The notes: generated from the letters alone by a model not told the origin. A stretch of DNA of 64,000 nt from Pseudoselenomonas ruminantium (GCA_015058625.1 SVCA01000010.1:1-64000); one strand, 5' to 3'. Numbered from the stretch's first letter, positions 44,871 to 54,794 are shown. Program-made: numbers and translations.

Positions 44871-46553
44871 ATGGATGACCAGACATTACGCCCAGCAGTC
44901 GGCGGAGAGGACGCAGGTTATCTGCTCGAATTCCTTCAGGACGGCGTTTTCGTAACGGTATATCCCAGTGATGGCACGGAGATGCTTTTTGAGCTTTCGG
45001 ATGTGCGGCAGACTTTGCAGGATAATGGTGTTATCGATTACGATGTTATTGAACTGTCCAAGATTATTCGCGAGGCGGCAGGCGAGCGCCGCAAGCTGGC
45101 AGACGAATTTGTGGAAGTGATGCCGGAGGAGGAAGAAGATGTTTCCGGTGCACGGGATAATGAATCGGCTGCTCAGGAAGAGGAAAGCAGCAGCGAAGAA
45201 GTGGCCGGGATTATCATTGACATCAGCCGGGATCAGATGATTGCGACAGTGCGCTACGATACGAGCAAAGGCACGAAGCTGCCGACAGAAGCGGATATTA
45301 AGGCTGCTCTGGATGAAAAAGGCGTGGTCTTCGGCATTAATGAAGAAACCATCAAAAATGGGGTGCGCAGCCTGACGCCCTTTGTGGCCGCGGAAGGAAA
45401 ACAGGTACAGCACGGGGAAAATGCCCGTATTGAACGCAAGTTTGACCTGTCGCAGAAAAACAGGCCGAAGATTGATGAATTCAATCGGGCCGATTATAAG
45501 GACATGGGGCTGTTTGTACTGGTCAAGAAGGGTGACCTGCTGGCCGTGCGCATACCCCAGACCGAGGGCACGCCCGGAAAGAACATCTTTGGGCTCGATG
45601 TACCGGCCCGTACAGGGCGTCCGATTCCTATGCCACAGGGGAAGAATACCGAAGTCCGCAATGAAAATGAGCTTTATGCCACGATTGACGGACAGATTGT
45701 GGATTCCACCCGCAAGATAGATATTGACCCTCATTTGGATATCCGTTCCAGCGTAGGTACTGGAACCGGCAATATTGACTTTACCGGCAGCGTTTCCATC
45801 AAGGGAAATGTGGAAGCAGGATTTGTGGTCAAGGCTACTGGCGATATCGAGATTGGCGGCATGGTAAATGGTGCCGAAGTCTATGGACGCAATGTAGTGA
45901 TTAAGGGCGGCATTAACGGACAGAACCGGGGCATTGTCAAAGCCGTTGAGGATGTGCAGGCGCAGTTTGCGGAAAATGCCAATATTGAAGCTGGCCGTGA
46001 TGTCAGCATCATTGACGCGATTCTTCATTCCAATGTACGGGCGGGCAACCGGGTGTACGTTGAGGAACGCCGGGGGATTATCACAGGCGGCAGTGTCGCT
46101 GCCGGGGAGGAAATCCGCTGTAAGATGGCAGGCAATGCTGCTGCAGTGGTGACGAGAATGTCCGTAGGTGTCGACCCCACGGTACAGCAGCGTTATATTG
46201 AAATTTGCCGGGAGTGCAAGGAAGACAGGGGCAGGCTTAAACAGATTACGCAAATGCTCAATACTCTGAGCAAGATTGATGTGAGCCGTCTGCCACAGCA
46301 GCGCATAGACCAGATTAACACGCTGACCCGTTCGCAGTTTCCTTTGGCGGGGAAAATCAAGCGGGCCGAAAAGGAAATACAGGCGTTGGAAGAAGCTATG
46401 GGCCGCATGAAGGATGGCAAGATTCGCGTGGCGGATACGCTTTATCCCGGTGTTCGTATTACCATCAATTCGGTGATTATGAATGTGCAGAGTATCGTTC
46501 GCCGCTGTCTGCTTACGGTAAAAGACGAACGTGTCAATATTGGTACATATTAA
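44871..46553 (+). CDS. FapA-type DUF342 protein
   Basis: 560 aa. An N-terminal acidic region (about residues 1-130, with a run of Glu) precedes the FapA/DUF342 core: a domain with FVLVKKGDLLAVRIPQTEG and GKNIFGLDVPAR, then a right-handed beta-helix (repeats such as GNIDFTGSVSIKGNVEAG, EIGGMVNGAEVYG), and a C-terminal coiled coil. DUF342 proteins occur in flagellar and pilus clusters, but their role is not settled. It lies 24 nt after fliA. Confidence 0.82.
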   Translation: MDDQTLRPAVGGEDAGYLLEFLQDGVFVTVYPSDGTEMLFELSDVRQTLQDNGVIDYDVIELSKIIREAAGERRKLADEFVEVMPEEEEDVSGARDNESAAQEEESSSEEVAGIIIDISRDQMIATVRYDTSKGTKLPTEADIKAALDEKGVVFGINEETIKNGVRSLTPFVAAEGKQVQHGENARIERKFDLSQKNRPKIDEFNRADYKDMGLFVLVKKGDLLAVRIPQTEGTPGKNIFGLDVPARTGRPIPMPQGKNTEVRNENELYATIDGQIVDSTRKIDIDPHLDIRSSVGTGTGNIDFTGSVSIKGNVEAGFVVKATGDIEIGGMVNGAEVYGRNVVIKGGINGQNRGIVKAVEDVQAQFAENANIEAGRDVSIIDAILHSNVRAGNRVYVEERRGIITGGSVAAGEEIRCKMAGNAAAVVTRMSVGVDPTVQQRYIEICRECKEDRGRLKQITQMLNTLSKIDVSRLPQQRIDQINTLTRSQFPLAGKIKRAEKEIQALEEAMGRMKDGKIRVADTLYPGVRITINSVIMNVQSIVRRCLLTVKDERVNIGTY

Positions 46554-46563
46554 GAAAACCAAG

Positions 46564-46586
46564 GAGGGCATCATTTAGATGCCCTC
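46564..46586 (+). terminator. Hairpin after the DUF342 gene
   Basis: A perfect 9-bp stem (46564-46572 with 46578-46586) with a 5-nt loop, 10 nt after the stop. No strong T run follows, so it may attenuate or protect the mRNA rather than terminate. Confidence 0.4.
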
Positions 46587-46622
46587 AAGTTTGTATCAGC
46601 AAGCAGGAAAGAAGGGAATAGC

Positions 46623-46961
46623 ATGGATGTCAGCCCCATGAGTATGCAGATGATTGTGCCCCGGGCCACAGATGCCGGACAGGTACAGCACAATCTCAAT
46701 CAAGCCAATGCCCTGCAGGCAGATTATCAGGCTGTGGAGCAGAAGCGGGAAGACCAGCTGAAACAAAAGCAGGTGCGGGAAAAAGAAAATCTCGAAGACG
46801 GACGTATAAAGGATGATCCTGAGCGCCAGCGCAATCGCGGCGGCAAGGGAGGCAAGGGGCGCAGTGCCGGTGGAGCGGCACCGGAAGAAAGGGAAGAACA
46901 GCCTGCCGTGAAGATGGCAACAGACCCTTCCAGGGGCCAGCTATTAGACATTAGCCTGTAA
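46623..46961 (+). CDS. Unrecognised small hydrophilic protein of the flagellar cluster
   Basis: 112 aa. It opens MDVSPMSMQMIVPRATDAGQ, continues with a charged, probably helical Gln/Glu/Lys-rich stretch to about residue 65, and has a Gly/Arg-rich segment and a short hydrophobic end (GQLLDISL). No membrane helix and no known domain was recognised. Codon use and placement suggest a genuine gene. GGAAAGAAGG-type sequence precedes the ATG. Confidence 0.65.
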   Translation: MDVSPMSMQMIVPRATDAGQVQHNLNQANALQADYQAVEQKREDQLKQKQVREKENLEDGRIKDDPERQRNRGGKGGKGRSAGGAAPEEREEQPAVKMATDPSRGQLLDISL

Positions 46962-47012
46962 ATAGCGTATAATAAAATAGAAAATTTTTGAGGATGGTGT
47001 TATTTTTAGCCT

Positions 47013-47804
47013 ATGGTTCCAGAAATATTAGGATTTCTCATTATCGCAGGCGCATTGTTGGTGCTGGTGGTGCGTTATATCTCTCAGCGGCAGAAAGGCG
47101 TGGATACCGAAGAACTGCGTGAATCCACAGAACAGCTCAAAGCGGAACTGACCCGCTCCGCTGATGCCGTTATCGCCCGCATGGGCAATCATATCCAGCA
47201 TTTGGAGAACCTTCTGCGGCAGGCCGATGAGCGCAATGTACGGCTCGAAGCAGGCCTAAATGAATACAAGCGGCTGGCAGGCGAGATGGAAGAACGTTCT
47301 GCGGCATTGAATCGCGAGCTCACCGAAGCCCGCAAGACGATTGCCGAACTTGCGGCTTATCAGTCTGTTCCCTTGGTGCCACATCAGCCGGTTGTGCCTG
47401 TGATGAACATGACCCAGAATATGCCGCAGCAGATGCAGGCGCAGGCTTCTTTACAGCGTGTGGACTCGCAGGATTTTGCTACGGTGCTGCAGAATTCCCT
47501 GGACCGGGAAGAAAGTGCGGAACCAGCAATCAATGCACAGCAGGCAGCAGGTCTGGCTGAAGCGATGAACCGCCGCCCGGAGGATATGCCGGAGCCCATT
47601 GTGCCGGAGGAAGAGCCGGAAGAAAAACAGCCGGAACCAGAAGAGCCACAGCGTAAGCCGGAAAAGGTGATTTCTCCCAATGCGGCCAAGGCAAAAGCCT
47701 TGCTGCGGAGCGGCTATTCTATAGAGGAGACTGCCCGGGAAACGGGCATGGGCCGTGGGGCTATTGAACTTCTGCAGGAAATGAATAAACGTGATTTGGA
47801 ATAA
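47013..47804 (+). CDS. SwrB/DUF6115-like membrane-anchored coiled-coil protein
   Basis: 263 aa. One N-terminal membrane helix (about residues 3-22), a long coiled coil (30-115), a Pro/Gln/Glu-rich linker, and a C-terminal helix-turn-helix-like motif (AKALLRSGYSIEETARETGM...AIELLQEM). That plan and the place as last gene after sigma-28 match Bacillus SwrB, which promotes assembly of the flagellar type III apparatus. Sequence identity is low by eye, so the assignment rests on architecture and synteny. Its ribosome-binding site is weak. Confidence 0.7.
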   Translation: MVPEILGFLIIAGALLVLVVRYISQRQKGVDTEELRESTEQLKAELTRSADAVIARMGNHIQHLENLLRQADERNVRLEAGLNEYKRLAGEMEERSAALNRELTEARKTIAELAAYQSVPLVPHQPVVPVMNMTQNMPQQMQAQASLQRVDSQDFATVLQNSLDREESAEPAINAQQAAGLAEAMNRRPEDMPEPIVPEEEPEEKQPEPEEPQRKPEKVISPNAAKAKALLRSGYSIEETARETGMGRGAIELLQEMNKRDLE

Positions 47805-47847
47805 AAATAAGGTTTGAAAGCCAAACGTGCTTTCAAACCTTATTTTT
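47803..47847. terminator. Bidirectional terminator at the end of the flagellar cluster
   Basis: A perfect 18-bp stem (47803-47820 with 47830-47847) carries A and T runs on both sides and lies between convergent genes, so it can end transcription from either side. Confidence 0.9.
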
Positions 47848-47858
47848 GCTATTGCAGT

Positions 47859-48611
47859 TTATTTGCTGCCTACCGGATAAACATGAATGCCTTGTTCGTG
47901 TAAGTTGCTCAAGGTGGCGCTTGCGGCCAGGTCATCGGTAAAGAGGGCGGAGACATTCGCGTAGGGAAGCAGCATTACCGTACCGTGAACCTTGAATTTG
48001 GCGGACTCGGTGAGGATGATGGTCTGTTCTGCCCGTTCAGCCATAACGCGGGCGGCTTCGGCGCGCATCAAATCATTGGACATAAAGCCAAGATTATCCA
48101 CACCGTCAATGCCCACGAAGAATTTGCTCACATAGAAATCACGGACACAGCTGCGAATCATAGGACCCACCATGACCTGTGATTCCTTCTGATACTCGCC
48201 ACCCAAAAGAATCACCCGCACATTGGGATATTTGCGGATGTAGTCGGCGATAAAGGCGGAGTTAGTGATGATGGTAACATCCCGGCGGTTAGCCGCGATT
48301 TCTTCTGCCAGCAGGGCACAGCAGCTGCCGGATTCAATCATGATGGTTTCCCCGTTATGAACGCTCTCTGCTGCCCGGCGGGCAATGCGCAGTTTCACTT
48401 CGTAGTTAAAGGAAAGGTGGTTGCCGATATCATCACTGGTGGTAAGCCGGGCATAACCGTGCTCCCGGCGCAATAAGCCCTTTTTCTCCAGCAGATTCAA
48501 ATCTTTGCGGATGGTGACTTCGGAAACGTCCAACGCCTTGGCCAAATCCGTCACCGCAATGCGGTTATGCTGATTGACAAGGCTAAGTAACTTGCTATGG
48601 CGAACATGCAT
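47859..48611 (-). CDS. DeoR-family transcriptional regulator
   Basis: 250 aa. The N-terminal DeoR helix-turn-helix (HSKLLSLVNQHNRIAVTDLA, then VSEVTIRKDLNLLEKKGLL) is joined to the DeoRC sugar-phosphate-sensing domain (ESGSCCALLAEEI, ITNSAFIADYI, FVGIDGV). DeoR proteins usually repress an adjacent sugar operon, but here both neighbours are unrelated, so the target is unknown. It is convergent with the flagellar cluster and shares its terminator. Confidence 0.9.
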   Translation of the reverse strand: MHVRHSKLLSLVNQHNRIAVTDLAKALDVSEVTIRKDLNLLEKKGLLRREHGYARLTTSDDIGNHLSFNYEVKLRIARRAAESVHNGETIMIESGSCCALLAEEIAANRRDVTIITNSAFIADYIRKYPNVRVILLGGEYQKESQVMVGPMIRSCVRDFYVSKFFVGIDGVDNLGFMSNDLMRAEAARVMAERAEQTIILTESAKFKVHGTVMLLPYANVSALFTDDLAASATLSNLHEQGIHVYPVGSK

Positions 48612-48707
48612 AAAATCATCCCCTGATTGATAGTCTATAGAACAATTATAGCAAAAAAAGCGGAATAAAACATTACAAAAGCAGAAAATATTACGAATGA
48701 AATTTTC

Positions 48708-48737
48708 TTGCTAAGAAATAAGTCACAGCGTTATAAT
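48708..48737 (+). promoter_or_regulatory. Promoter of the AAA-ATPase-like gene
   Basis: TTGCTA (48708-48713), an 18-nt spacer and TATAAT (48732-48737), about 37 nt upstream of the start codon. Confidence 0.6.
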
Positions 48738-48773
48738 AGATAAAAAGCTAGAGAAATGGAGGATACTGAAGCT

Positions 48774-50342
48774 ATGGGCATTTACCTGAATCCCGGTGCA
48801 AAGAAATTGCAAAAGGCATTGAATAGTGAAATATATATTGATAAAAGTGGTATAATTGGCTATTTGAACAGGGTGGTCGATACGGAACAATGCTTTGTTT
48901 GTGTCAGTAGGCCAAGACGTTTTGGTAAGTCCATGGCAGCAAATCTGATTAGTGCCTACTATGACCGTACGGTAGATGCGAAGTATCTGTTCCAGAATAT
49001 GAAAATTGCAAGTGAACCTGGATTTACCCGGTATGCAGGCCAGTATGATGTCATCAAGCTGAATATGCAGGAATTTCTTAGTAATTCTCGTGATATGGGC
49101 GAAATGCTGGCCTTAATCAGGAAGTCATTGTTGTGGGACTTGTTGGAAGCCTATCCGGACTTTCGCTATTTTGACCAGACGAATCTTTCACGCACGCTGA
49201 TGGATATTTATCGAAATACGCAGCGACAGGTGGTCATCATTATTGATGAGTGGGACTGTGTATTTCGTGAAGAAAAAAATCACAAACAAGAACAGGAAGC
49301 CTATCTGGACTTTTTGCGTGATTTGCTGAAGGATAAGGAATATGTGGCGTTAACCTATATGACGGGAATATTGCCTATAAAAAAATATGGTACGCATTCG
49401 GCTTTGAATATGTTTTCCGAGTTTTCCATGCTGGACCAGGGGGCTTTAGCAGAGTATACTGGTTTTAGTGAAGATGAAGTAAAAGGTCTTTGTCAGCGTT
49501 ATGATATGGATTTTGTACAGGCAAAAGAGTGGTATGATGGGTACTATCTGGAGGAATGTGGAGATATATACAGCCCGCGTTCGGTCGTCCAGAGTATGCT
49601 CATGCACAAGTTTAACAATTATTGGAACCAAACGGAAACTTTTGAGGCGTTAAGGCTTTATATTGATATGAATTTTGATGGTCTGCGGGATGCAATTTTA
49701 ACCGTTATGGCCGGGGGAAGAGTGGAGATAGACAGCCGTTCGTTCAGCAATGATATGACCACTTTTCATAGTGCCGATGATGTGCTGACCTTGCTGGTTC
49801 ATTTAGGCTATTTGGGCTATGATTTTCCCCATAAGGAAATTTTCATACCCAATAAGGAAATCATGGATGAATTTGTTACGGCAACTACCCGTTCAGAGTG
49901 GGGGGAGGTGTTGCGCTCAATAAAAAAATCCAAGGAATTATTGCAGGCAACCTTAGAGGGCAATGAAGCGGCAGTAGCTGGTGGAATTGCAGCTGCCCAT
50001 TTAGAAACCAGCCATATCCAGTACAACGATGAAAATGCCCTGTCCTATACCATATCGTTGGCCTATTATGCGGCAAGAGAATGCTATCAGATGATTCGTG
50101 AATTGCCCACGGGAAAAGGCTTTGCCGATGTGGTGTTTGTGCCCAAGGCGCGTTATGCCGATAAACCGGCTATTATCGTGGAGCTGAAATGGAATGTGGA
50201 TGCCGATACCGCTATAGAGCAAATAAAACGGAATGACTATCCGCAGGCGTTGCAAGACTGGGGGAGCAGGGCGATAATCCTTGTGGGGATTACCTATGAT
50301 AAGAAAAGCAAGGAACATTGGTGTAAAATTGAAAATATATGA
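48774..50342 (+). CDS. AAA-ATPase-like / PD-(D/E)XK nuclease-like protein
   Basis: About 522 aa. The N-terminal AAA-ATPase-like domain has SRPRRFGKSMAANLISAYYD as its P-loop region (Walker A variant RRFGKS) and VVIIIDEWDCVF as Walker B. The C-terminal domain of the PD-(D/E)XK type carries D-x(n)-ELKW (IIVELKWNVDADTAIEQIKR). Such proteins are common and multicopy in Bacteroidetes and Negativicutes; their role is unknown, with defence or mobile-element links suggested only by family distribution. ATG 48774 follows GGAGG. It is monocistronic, with promoter and terminator. Confidence 0.85.
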   Translation: MGIYLNPGAKKLQKALNSEIYIDKSGIIGYLNRVVDTEQCFVCVSRPRRFGKSMAANLISAYYDRTVDAKYLFQNMKIASEPGFTRYAGQYDVIKLNMQEFLSNSRDMGEMLALIRKSLLWDLLEAYPDFRYFDQTNLSRTLMDIYRNTQRQVVIIIDEWDCVFREEKNHKQEQEAYLDFLRDLLKDKEYVALTYMTGILPIKKYGTHSALNMFSEFSMLDQGALAEYTGFSEDEVKGLCQRYDMDFVQAKEWYDGYYLEECGDIYSPRSVVQSMLMHKFNNYWNQTETFEALRLYIDMNFDGLRDAILTVMAGGRVEIDSRSFSNDMTTFHSADDVLTLLVHLGYLGYDFPHKEIFIPNKEIMDEFVTATTRSEWGEVLRSIKKSKELLQATLEGNEAAVAGGIAAAHLETSHIQYNDENALSYTISLAYYAARECYQMIRELPTGKGFADVVFVPKARYADKPAIIVELKWNVDADTAIEQIKRNDYPQALQDWGSRAIILVGITYDKKSKEHWCKIENI

Positions 50343-50378
50343 GCTGATAGTGGAAAAGAAGAAAAAAAGATGAGACAC

Positions 50379-50408
50379 AAAAAAACCGCCCCGAAGGACG
50401 GTTTTTTT
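50379..50408. terminator. Bidirectional terminator between the AAA-ATPase-like gene and rpsT
   Basis: AAAAAAACCG and CGGTTTTTTT form the arms around a short GC-rich loop; runs on both sides allow termination of the plus-strand gene and of rpsT on the minus strand. Confidence 0.85.
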
Positions 50409-50424
50409 CTATCTCATCTGAGAA

Positions 50425-50691
50425 TTACTTAGCGAGTGCATTCACTTTGCGAGCCAGACGGGACTTTTTGCGAGCTGCGCAGTTCTTGTGGAACACGTGG
50501 TTAGCAGCAGCCATGTCGATAGTCTTGCAAGCAGCCGTGAGGAGGGATTTCGCTTCATCAACGTTTCCAGCCTCAACAGCGTCGAGAACACGACGGGAAG
50601 CAGTGCGTACACGGGACTTCTCAGCAGCGTTCTTCGCACGGCGCTTAGCGTCAGATTTTACACTAAGAATAGATGCTTTAATATTCGGCAA
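50425..50691 (-). CDS. rpsT: 30S ribosomal protein S20
   Basis: Primary 16S rRNA-binding protein, 88 aa. It starts at a TTG giving M-PNIKASILSVKSDAKRRAKN, which matches the universal S20 start PNIKSA; GGGGGGTGA lies about 5 nt upstream. The extra six upstream codons in the open frame would translate the ribosome-binding site. The middle AANHVFHKNCAARKKSRLAR is typical. It is divergent from lepA, as in many bacteria. Confidence 0.95.
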   Translation of the reverse strand: MPNIKASILSVKSDAKRRAKNAAEKSRVRTASRRVLDAVEAGNVDEAKSLLTAACKTIDMAAANHVFHKNCAARKKSRLARKVNALAK

Positions 50692-50854
50692 GTAGTTCAC
50701 CCCCCTCAATTGATTCGTTACCTAGCTATTTTAGCACGCCCTTTTTCAAAATGCAATAGTTTTTTGGAAAAGGAAAGTATATTTATTGCAGGAGAGGGGG
50801 CAGATGGGGTATAATGTCATTTATATGGATAGAACTTTCGAAAGGAAAATGACA

Positions 50855-52651
50855 ATGCAGAACAAGCATATTCGCAATTTCTCGATTATCGCACATATCG
50901 ACCATGGCAAATCGACCATTGCGGACCGATTGATTGAATATACGGGCACGCTGACGCAGCGTGAGATGGAAGCGCAGGTCCTCGACAGCATGGACCTGGA
51001 GCGCGAGCGTGGTATCACGATTAAGGCGCAGACCGTGCGCCTCGACTACAAGGGCAAGGATGGGGAGATGTATCAGCTCAATCTCATCGATACCCCGGGC
51101 CATGTGGACTTTACCTATGAGGTTTCCCGCAGTCTGGCCGCTTGCGAAGGGGCTTTGCTCGTGGTAGATGCCGCGCAGGGGGTTGAAGCGCAGACTTTGG
51201 CGAACGTCTATATGGCGCTTGAAAACGATTTGGAAATCGTGCCGGTCATCAATAAGATTGACCTGCCCAGTGCCGACCCCGACCGCGTGAAGGAGGAAAT
51301 CGAAAACACCATTGGCTTGGATGCCACGGATGCAGTACTGGCTTCGGCGAAAACTGGTATCGGCATTGAAGAAATCCTCGATGCCATCGTTGAACGCATT
51401 CCTGCACCAGAAGGGGATGAAGATGCACCCCTGCAGGCGCTTATCTTTGACTCTTTCTTCGATTCCTACAAGGGTGTTATCGCCCATGTGCGCGTAAAGC
51501 AGGGCAAAATCAAGAAGGGCATGCGCCTCAAGATGATGGCTACGGGCAAGACTTTTGAGGTTACGGATGTGGGCTGTTTTAAGCCGCAGCCGGTGGATGT
51601 CGGTGAGCTCAATATGGGCGAAGTTGGCTTTGTGGCTGGTTCCTTAAAAGACGTTCGCGATGTGCGGGTCGGCGATACCATCACCTTTGCCGACAGGCCT
51701 GCGGCAGAGCCTCTGCCGGGTTATCGCGGTGTAACACCGATGGTCTATTGCGGTCTGTATCCGGTGGAAAGCGCTGATTACGACAACCTCAAGGACGCTC
51801 TCGAAAAGATGCAGATTAATGATGCGGCTTTGGTTTTTGAGCCGGAAACTTCTGTGGCTTTGGGCTTTGGTTTCCGTTGCGGCTTCCTGGGCCTGCTGCA
51901 TATGGATGTTATTCAGGAGCGTTTGGAGCGTGAGTATCATCTGAAACTTATCACGACGGCGCCTTCGGTTATCTACCATGTGTTTAAGACGGATGGTTCT
52001 GTCTTAAATGTCAGCAATCCGGCAGAACTGCCGCCGCAGACGGAGATTGAGCATATTGAGGAACCGTTTGTGAAGGCGACCGTGATTGTGCCCAATGATT
52101 TTGTCGGTGCGGTTATGGAGATTTCGCAGGACAAGCGGGGCGTGTTCAAGAATATGGACTATCTTGACACCAACCGCGTCATGATTACCTATCATATTCC
52201 GCTCAATGAAATCATTTTTGACTACTTTGACCGTCTGAAATCGGCGACTAAGGGTTATGCTTCGCTGGATTATGAACTGGCAGATTATCAGGAGTCGAAG
52301 CTCGTGAAGGTGGATATCCTCTTGAACGGTGACCCGGTGGATGCCCTTTCGACGATTGTGCATAAGGATAGAGCCCAGAGCCGTGGCCGTCAGCTGGCGT
52401 CCAAGCTCAAGGAAATCATTCCGCAGCAGATGTTTGAGATTCCCATTCAGGCGGCGATTGGCTCCAAGGTCATCGCGCGTGAAAACGTGCGGGCACGGCG
52501 CAAGGACGTTCTCGCTAAGTGCTATGGCGGCGATATTTCCCGTAAGCGCAAACTGCTCGAAAAACAGAAGGAAGGCAAGAAGCGCATGAAAGCCGTTGGC
52601 TCGGTGGAAGTGCCGCAGGAAGCCTTTATGGCGATTTTGAAGATTGATTAA
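50855..52651 (+). CDS. lepA: Elongation factor 4 (LepA)
   Basis: Ribosome-bound GTPase involved in back-translocation and in 30S maturation. 598 aa. G1 is AHIDHGKST, and [10 protein letters not shown] and DTPGHVDF are G2/G3. The EF4-specific C-terminal domain has [20 protein letters not shown] and [19 protein letters not shown] 50855 is preferred because GAAAGGA lies 8-9 nt upstream; upstream ATGs at 50828 and 50849 are less well placed. Confidence 0.97.
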   Translation: MQNKHIRNFSIIAHIDHGKSTIADRLIEYTGTLTQREMEAQVLDSMDLERERGITIKAQTVRLDYKGKDGEMYQLNLIDTPGHVDFTYEVSRSLAACEGALLVVDAAQGVEAQTLANVYMALENDLEIVPVINKIDLPSADPDRVKEEIENTIGLDATDAVLASAKTGIGIEEILDAIVERIPAPEGDEDAPLQALIFDSFFDSYKGVIAHVRVKQGKIKKGMRLKMMATGKTFEVTDVGCFKPQPVDVGELNMGEVGFVAGSLKDVRDVRVGDTITFADRPAAEPLPGYRGVTPMVYCGLYPVESADYDNLKDALEKMQINDAALVFEPETSVALGFGFRCGFLGLLHMDVIQERLEREYHLKLITTAPSVIYHVFKTDGSVLNVSNPAELPPQTEIEHIEEPFVKATVIVPNDFVGAVMEISQDKRGVFKNMDYLDTNRVMITYHIPLNEIIFDYFDRLKSATKGYASLDYELADYQESKLVKVDILLNGDPVDALSTIVHKDRAQSRGRQLASKLKEIIPQQMFEIPIQAAIGSKVIARENVRARRKDVLAKCYGGDISRKRKLLEKQKEGKKRMKAVGSVEVPQEAFMAILKID

Positions 52652-52668
52652 AATAAGGAAGTAAGATT

Positions 52669-53808
52669 ATGCAATGGGGAGTTTATATACATATTCCCTT
52701 TTGCCGGCAAAAGTGCTTCTACTGTGATTTTCCCTCCTTTGCAGGGAAGGAAAATCGCATGGAGGCTTATGTGGAGGCCCTGTGTCAGCAAGTGAAGATA
52801 CAGGGCCTTTCTTATCGGCAAAAATGGGGAATACCTGCCACTATCTATATCGGTGGCGGCACGCCTACGGCTCTGCCACAGGCGCTTATGGAAAAAGTTC
52901 TGGCGGCGGTGACGGAAGCTTTTGGGGCTGAGATTGGCGAATTTACCGTGGAATGCAATCCCGGCACGGTGGATGAAGATTATTTTAAGATTCTGCGGAC
53001 TGGCTGTGTCAACCGTTTGAGCTTTGGCGTGCAGAGTTTTCAGGACGCACTGCTCAAAAAAATCGGCAGGATTCATAGTGGTGCCGAGGCCTGTGAGGCT
53101 GTGAAGCTGGCGCAGCAGGCAGGCTTTGTAAATATCAGCGTGGATTTGATGTACGGCCTGCCGGGGCAGAATCTAACGGATTTGCAGGCGAGTGTGGCGC
53201 AGGCAGATGCGCTAGGGATTCAGCATATTTCCATCTACGGTTTGCAGGTGGAGAAGGGCACGGCCTTTGCCCGCATGGAGGAAATGGGCAAACTGCATCT
53301 GCCAACAGAGGACGAGGCAGAGGCCATGTATGACTATATGACCAATCGTCTGCCACAGCTGGGCTATCAGCGCTACGAGGTGTCCAACTTTGCCAAGGCT
53401 GGCTTCGAGAGCCGTCATAATCGGAGTTATTGGCATGATGTGCCCTATCTGGGATTGGGGGCGGCGGCCCACTCCTATTTGGAGGGGAAACGCTATGCTG
53501 CCGTGACGGATATTGAGGCGTATACTGCCGGGATAAAAAATGGACAGGAAATCTGGGAATTGGAGGAAGAACCGAGTTTGGAGCATGCCATGGAAGAATT
53601 TGCCTTTCTGGCGCTGCGTACGGCAGAGGGAATTTCGCGCAAGGCGTTTCGGGATAAATTCCAGCGGGAACTCGATGAAGTCTATGGAACGGTTATGGCG
53701 GATTTGAAGGGTCAGGGGTTGTTGCTGGTTGACCAGGCAGGCTGCCGCTTGACGGAAAAAGGCTTCAAATATGGGAATTTAGCCTTTGCTGAATTTATTT
53801 TGGCATAA
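52669..53808 (+). CDS. hemW: Radical SAM heme chaperone HemW
   Basis: Radical SAM protein formerly annotated as oxygen-independent coproporphyrinogen oxidase. 379 aa. The [4Fe-4S] motif is CRQKCFYC near the N-terminus, followed by YIGGGTPTALP and FGVQSFQD. SRHNRSYW supplies the HNxxYW signature that separates HemW from HemN and binds heme. It follows lepA by 17 nt, the common lepA-hemW order. Confidence 0.94.
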   Translation: MQWGVYIHIPFCRQKCFYCDFPSFAGKENRMEAYVEALCQQVKIQGLSYRQKWGIPATIYIGGGTPTALPQALMEKVLAAVTEAFGAEIGEFTVECNPGTVDEDYFKILRTGCVNRLSFGVQSFQDALLKKIGRIHSGAEACEAVKLAQQAGFVNISVDLMYGLPGQNLTDLQASVAQADALGIQHISIYGLQVEKGTAFARMEEMGKLHLPTEDEAEAMYDYMTNRLPQLGYQRYEVSNFAKAGFESRHNRSYWHDVPYLGLGAAAHSYLEGKRYAAVTDIEAYTAGIKNGQEIWELEEEPSLEHAMEEFAFLALRTAEGISRKAFRDKFQRELDEVYGTVMADLKGQGLLLVDQAGCRLTEKGFKYGNLAFAEFILA

Positions 53809-53816
53809 AGATGTAG

Positions 53817-53822
53817 TATAAT
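53817..53822 (+). promoter_or_regulatory. Possible -10 element before the deacetylase gene
   Basis: A perfect TATAAT at 53817-53822 lies 46 nt before the GTG start; the matching -35 (TTTATT) is poor. Confidence 0.4.
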
Positions 53823-53867
53823 GAAGAAGCTGAGAAATTAGGAAGAATAGTTGGGGGCGCGATTACG

Positions 53868-54770
53868 GTGAAACGTGATAAGTTTGCCAAGGTTATCGGT
53901 GTCTTGGCGGTTTTGGTTATATTAGGCGGCGTGGCGGGAGCAGCCTGGCACGCGAAGGTGCGGGCTACGGAACAGCCGCAGGAAGTGGAAGCGGAGCCGG
54001 GCGTGGAATCGGCGGCCTATACGCTGGCGAAAGGCGATTACAGCAATCTCACTTATGACAATATTAGTGTGGACCGGCCGGTTTACGACCGCTATACCTT
54101 GAAGCAGCGGCTGGCCAAGGGACTGCCCACCATGTTGCCGGTACTGCCGCACTATACGGCAGAGAAGGTGGCCTATCTGACCTTTGATGATGGCCCCGAT
54201 GATGTGAATACCCCGGCCATTTTAGATGTGCTCAAGGCTAAGGGGGTTCATGCGACATTCTATGTGCTGGGGGGCATGGTGGAAAAGAACCCTGCGGTGT
54301 TAAAGCGGATTTTTACCGAGGGACACGCCATTGGCAATCACAGTTACGACCACGATTATGAGCGCCTCTATGCCAATAAGGAAAGTTTTGTGGAGGAGAT
54401 GGAGCAGACCGACGAGGCCGTCTTTAAGGTTATTGGCATGCGGCCCTTTATCATCCGCGCGCCGGGCGGAACGGTCGGCATGTTTGCAGACGATTATTAT
54501 AAGCACCTGAATCTTTTGGGTTACGTGGAACACGACTGGAATGTGCTCACGGAAGATGCCACGCCGGAACATCCTTCGGCAGAGCAGCAGATTGATTATA
54601 TCGACCGGCGGGCGGCAGGTCAGCTCAAGGATAATATGGCGCTGGTGCTCATGCACTGCAACGGAGGCAAGGAAGAAACGGTGCGGGCGCTGCCGGGAAT
54701 TATCGACAATCTCAAGGCCAAGGGTTACCGTTTTGGCGTGGTGACGCCCATTACGCCGCAGCCCTGGTAA
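53868..54770 (+). CDS. Membrane-anchored polysaccharide deacetylase (NodB domain)
   Basis: 300 aa from a GTG start. A transmembrane anchor (about residues 9-27) precedes a NodB/CE4 domain with the metal and catalytic motifs TFDDGPDD and HSYDH, then RAPGG and LMHC. Enzymes of this type remove acetyl groups from peptidoglycan or other N-acetyl-glycans outside the cytoplasmic membrane. It forms a pair with the downstream serine hydrolase, 18-24 nt away. Confidence 0.9.
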   Translation: MKRDKFAKVIGVLAVLVILGGVAGAAWHAKVRATEQPQEVEAEPGVESAAYTLAKGDYSNLTYDNISVDRPVYDRYTLKQRLAKGLPTMLPVLPHYTAEKVAYLTFDDGPDDVNTPAILDVLKAKGVHATFYVLGGMVEKNPAVLKRIFTEGHAIGNHSYDHDYERLYANKESFVEEMEQTDEAVFKVIGMRPFIIRAPGGTVGMFADDYYKHLNLLGYVEHDWNVLTEDATPEHPSAEQQIDYIDRRAAGQLKDNMALVLMHCNGGKEETVRALPGIIDNLKAKGYRFGVVTPITPQPW

Positions 54771-54794
54771 ATTCTATCATTCAAGGACTTGCTC

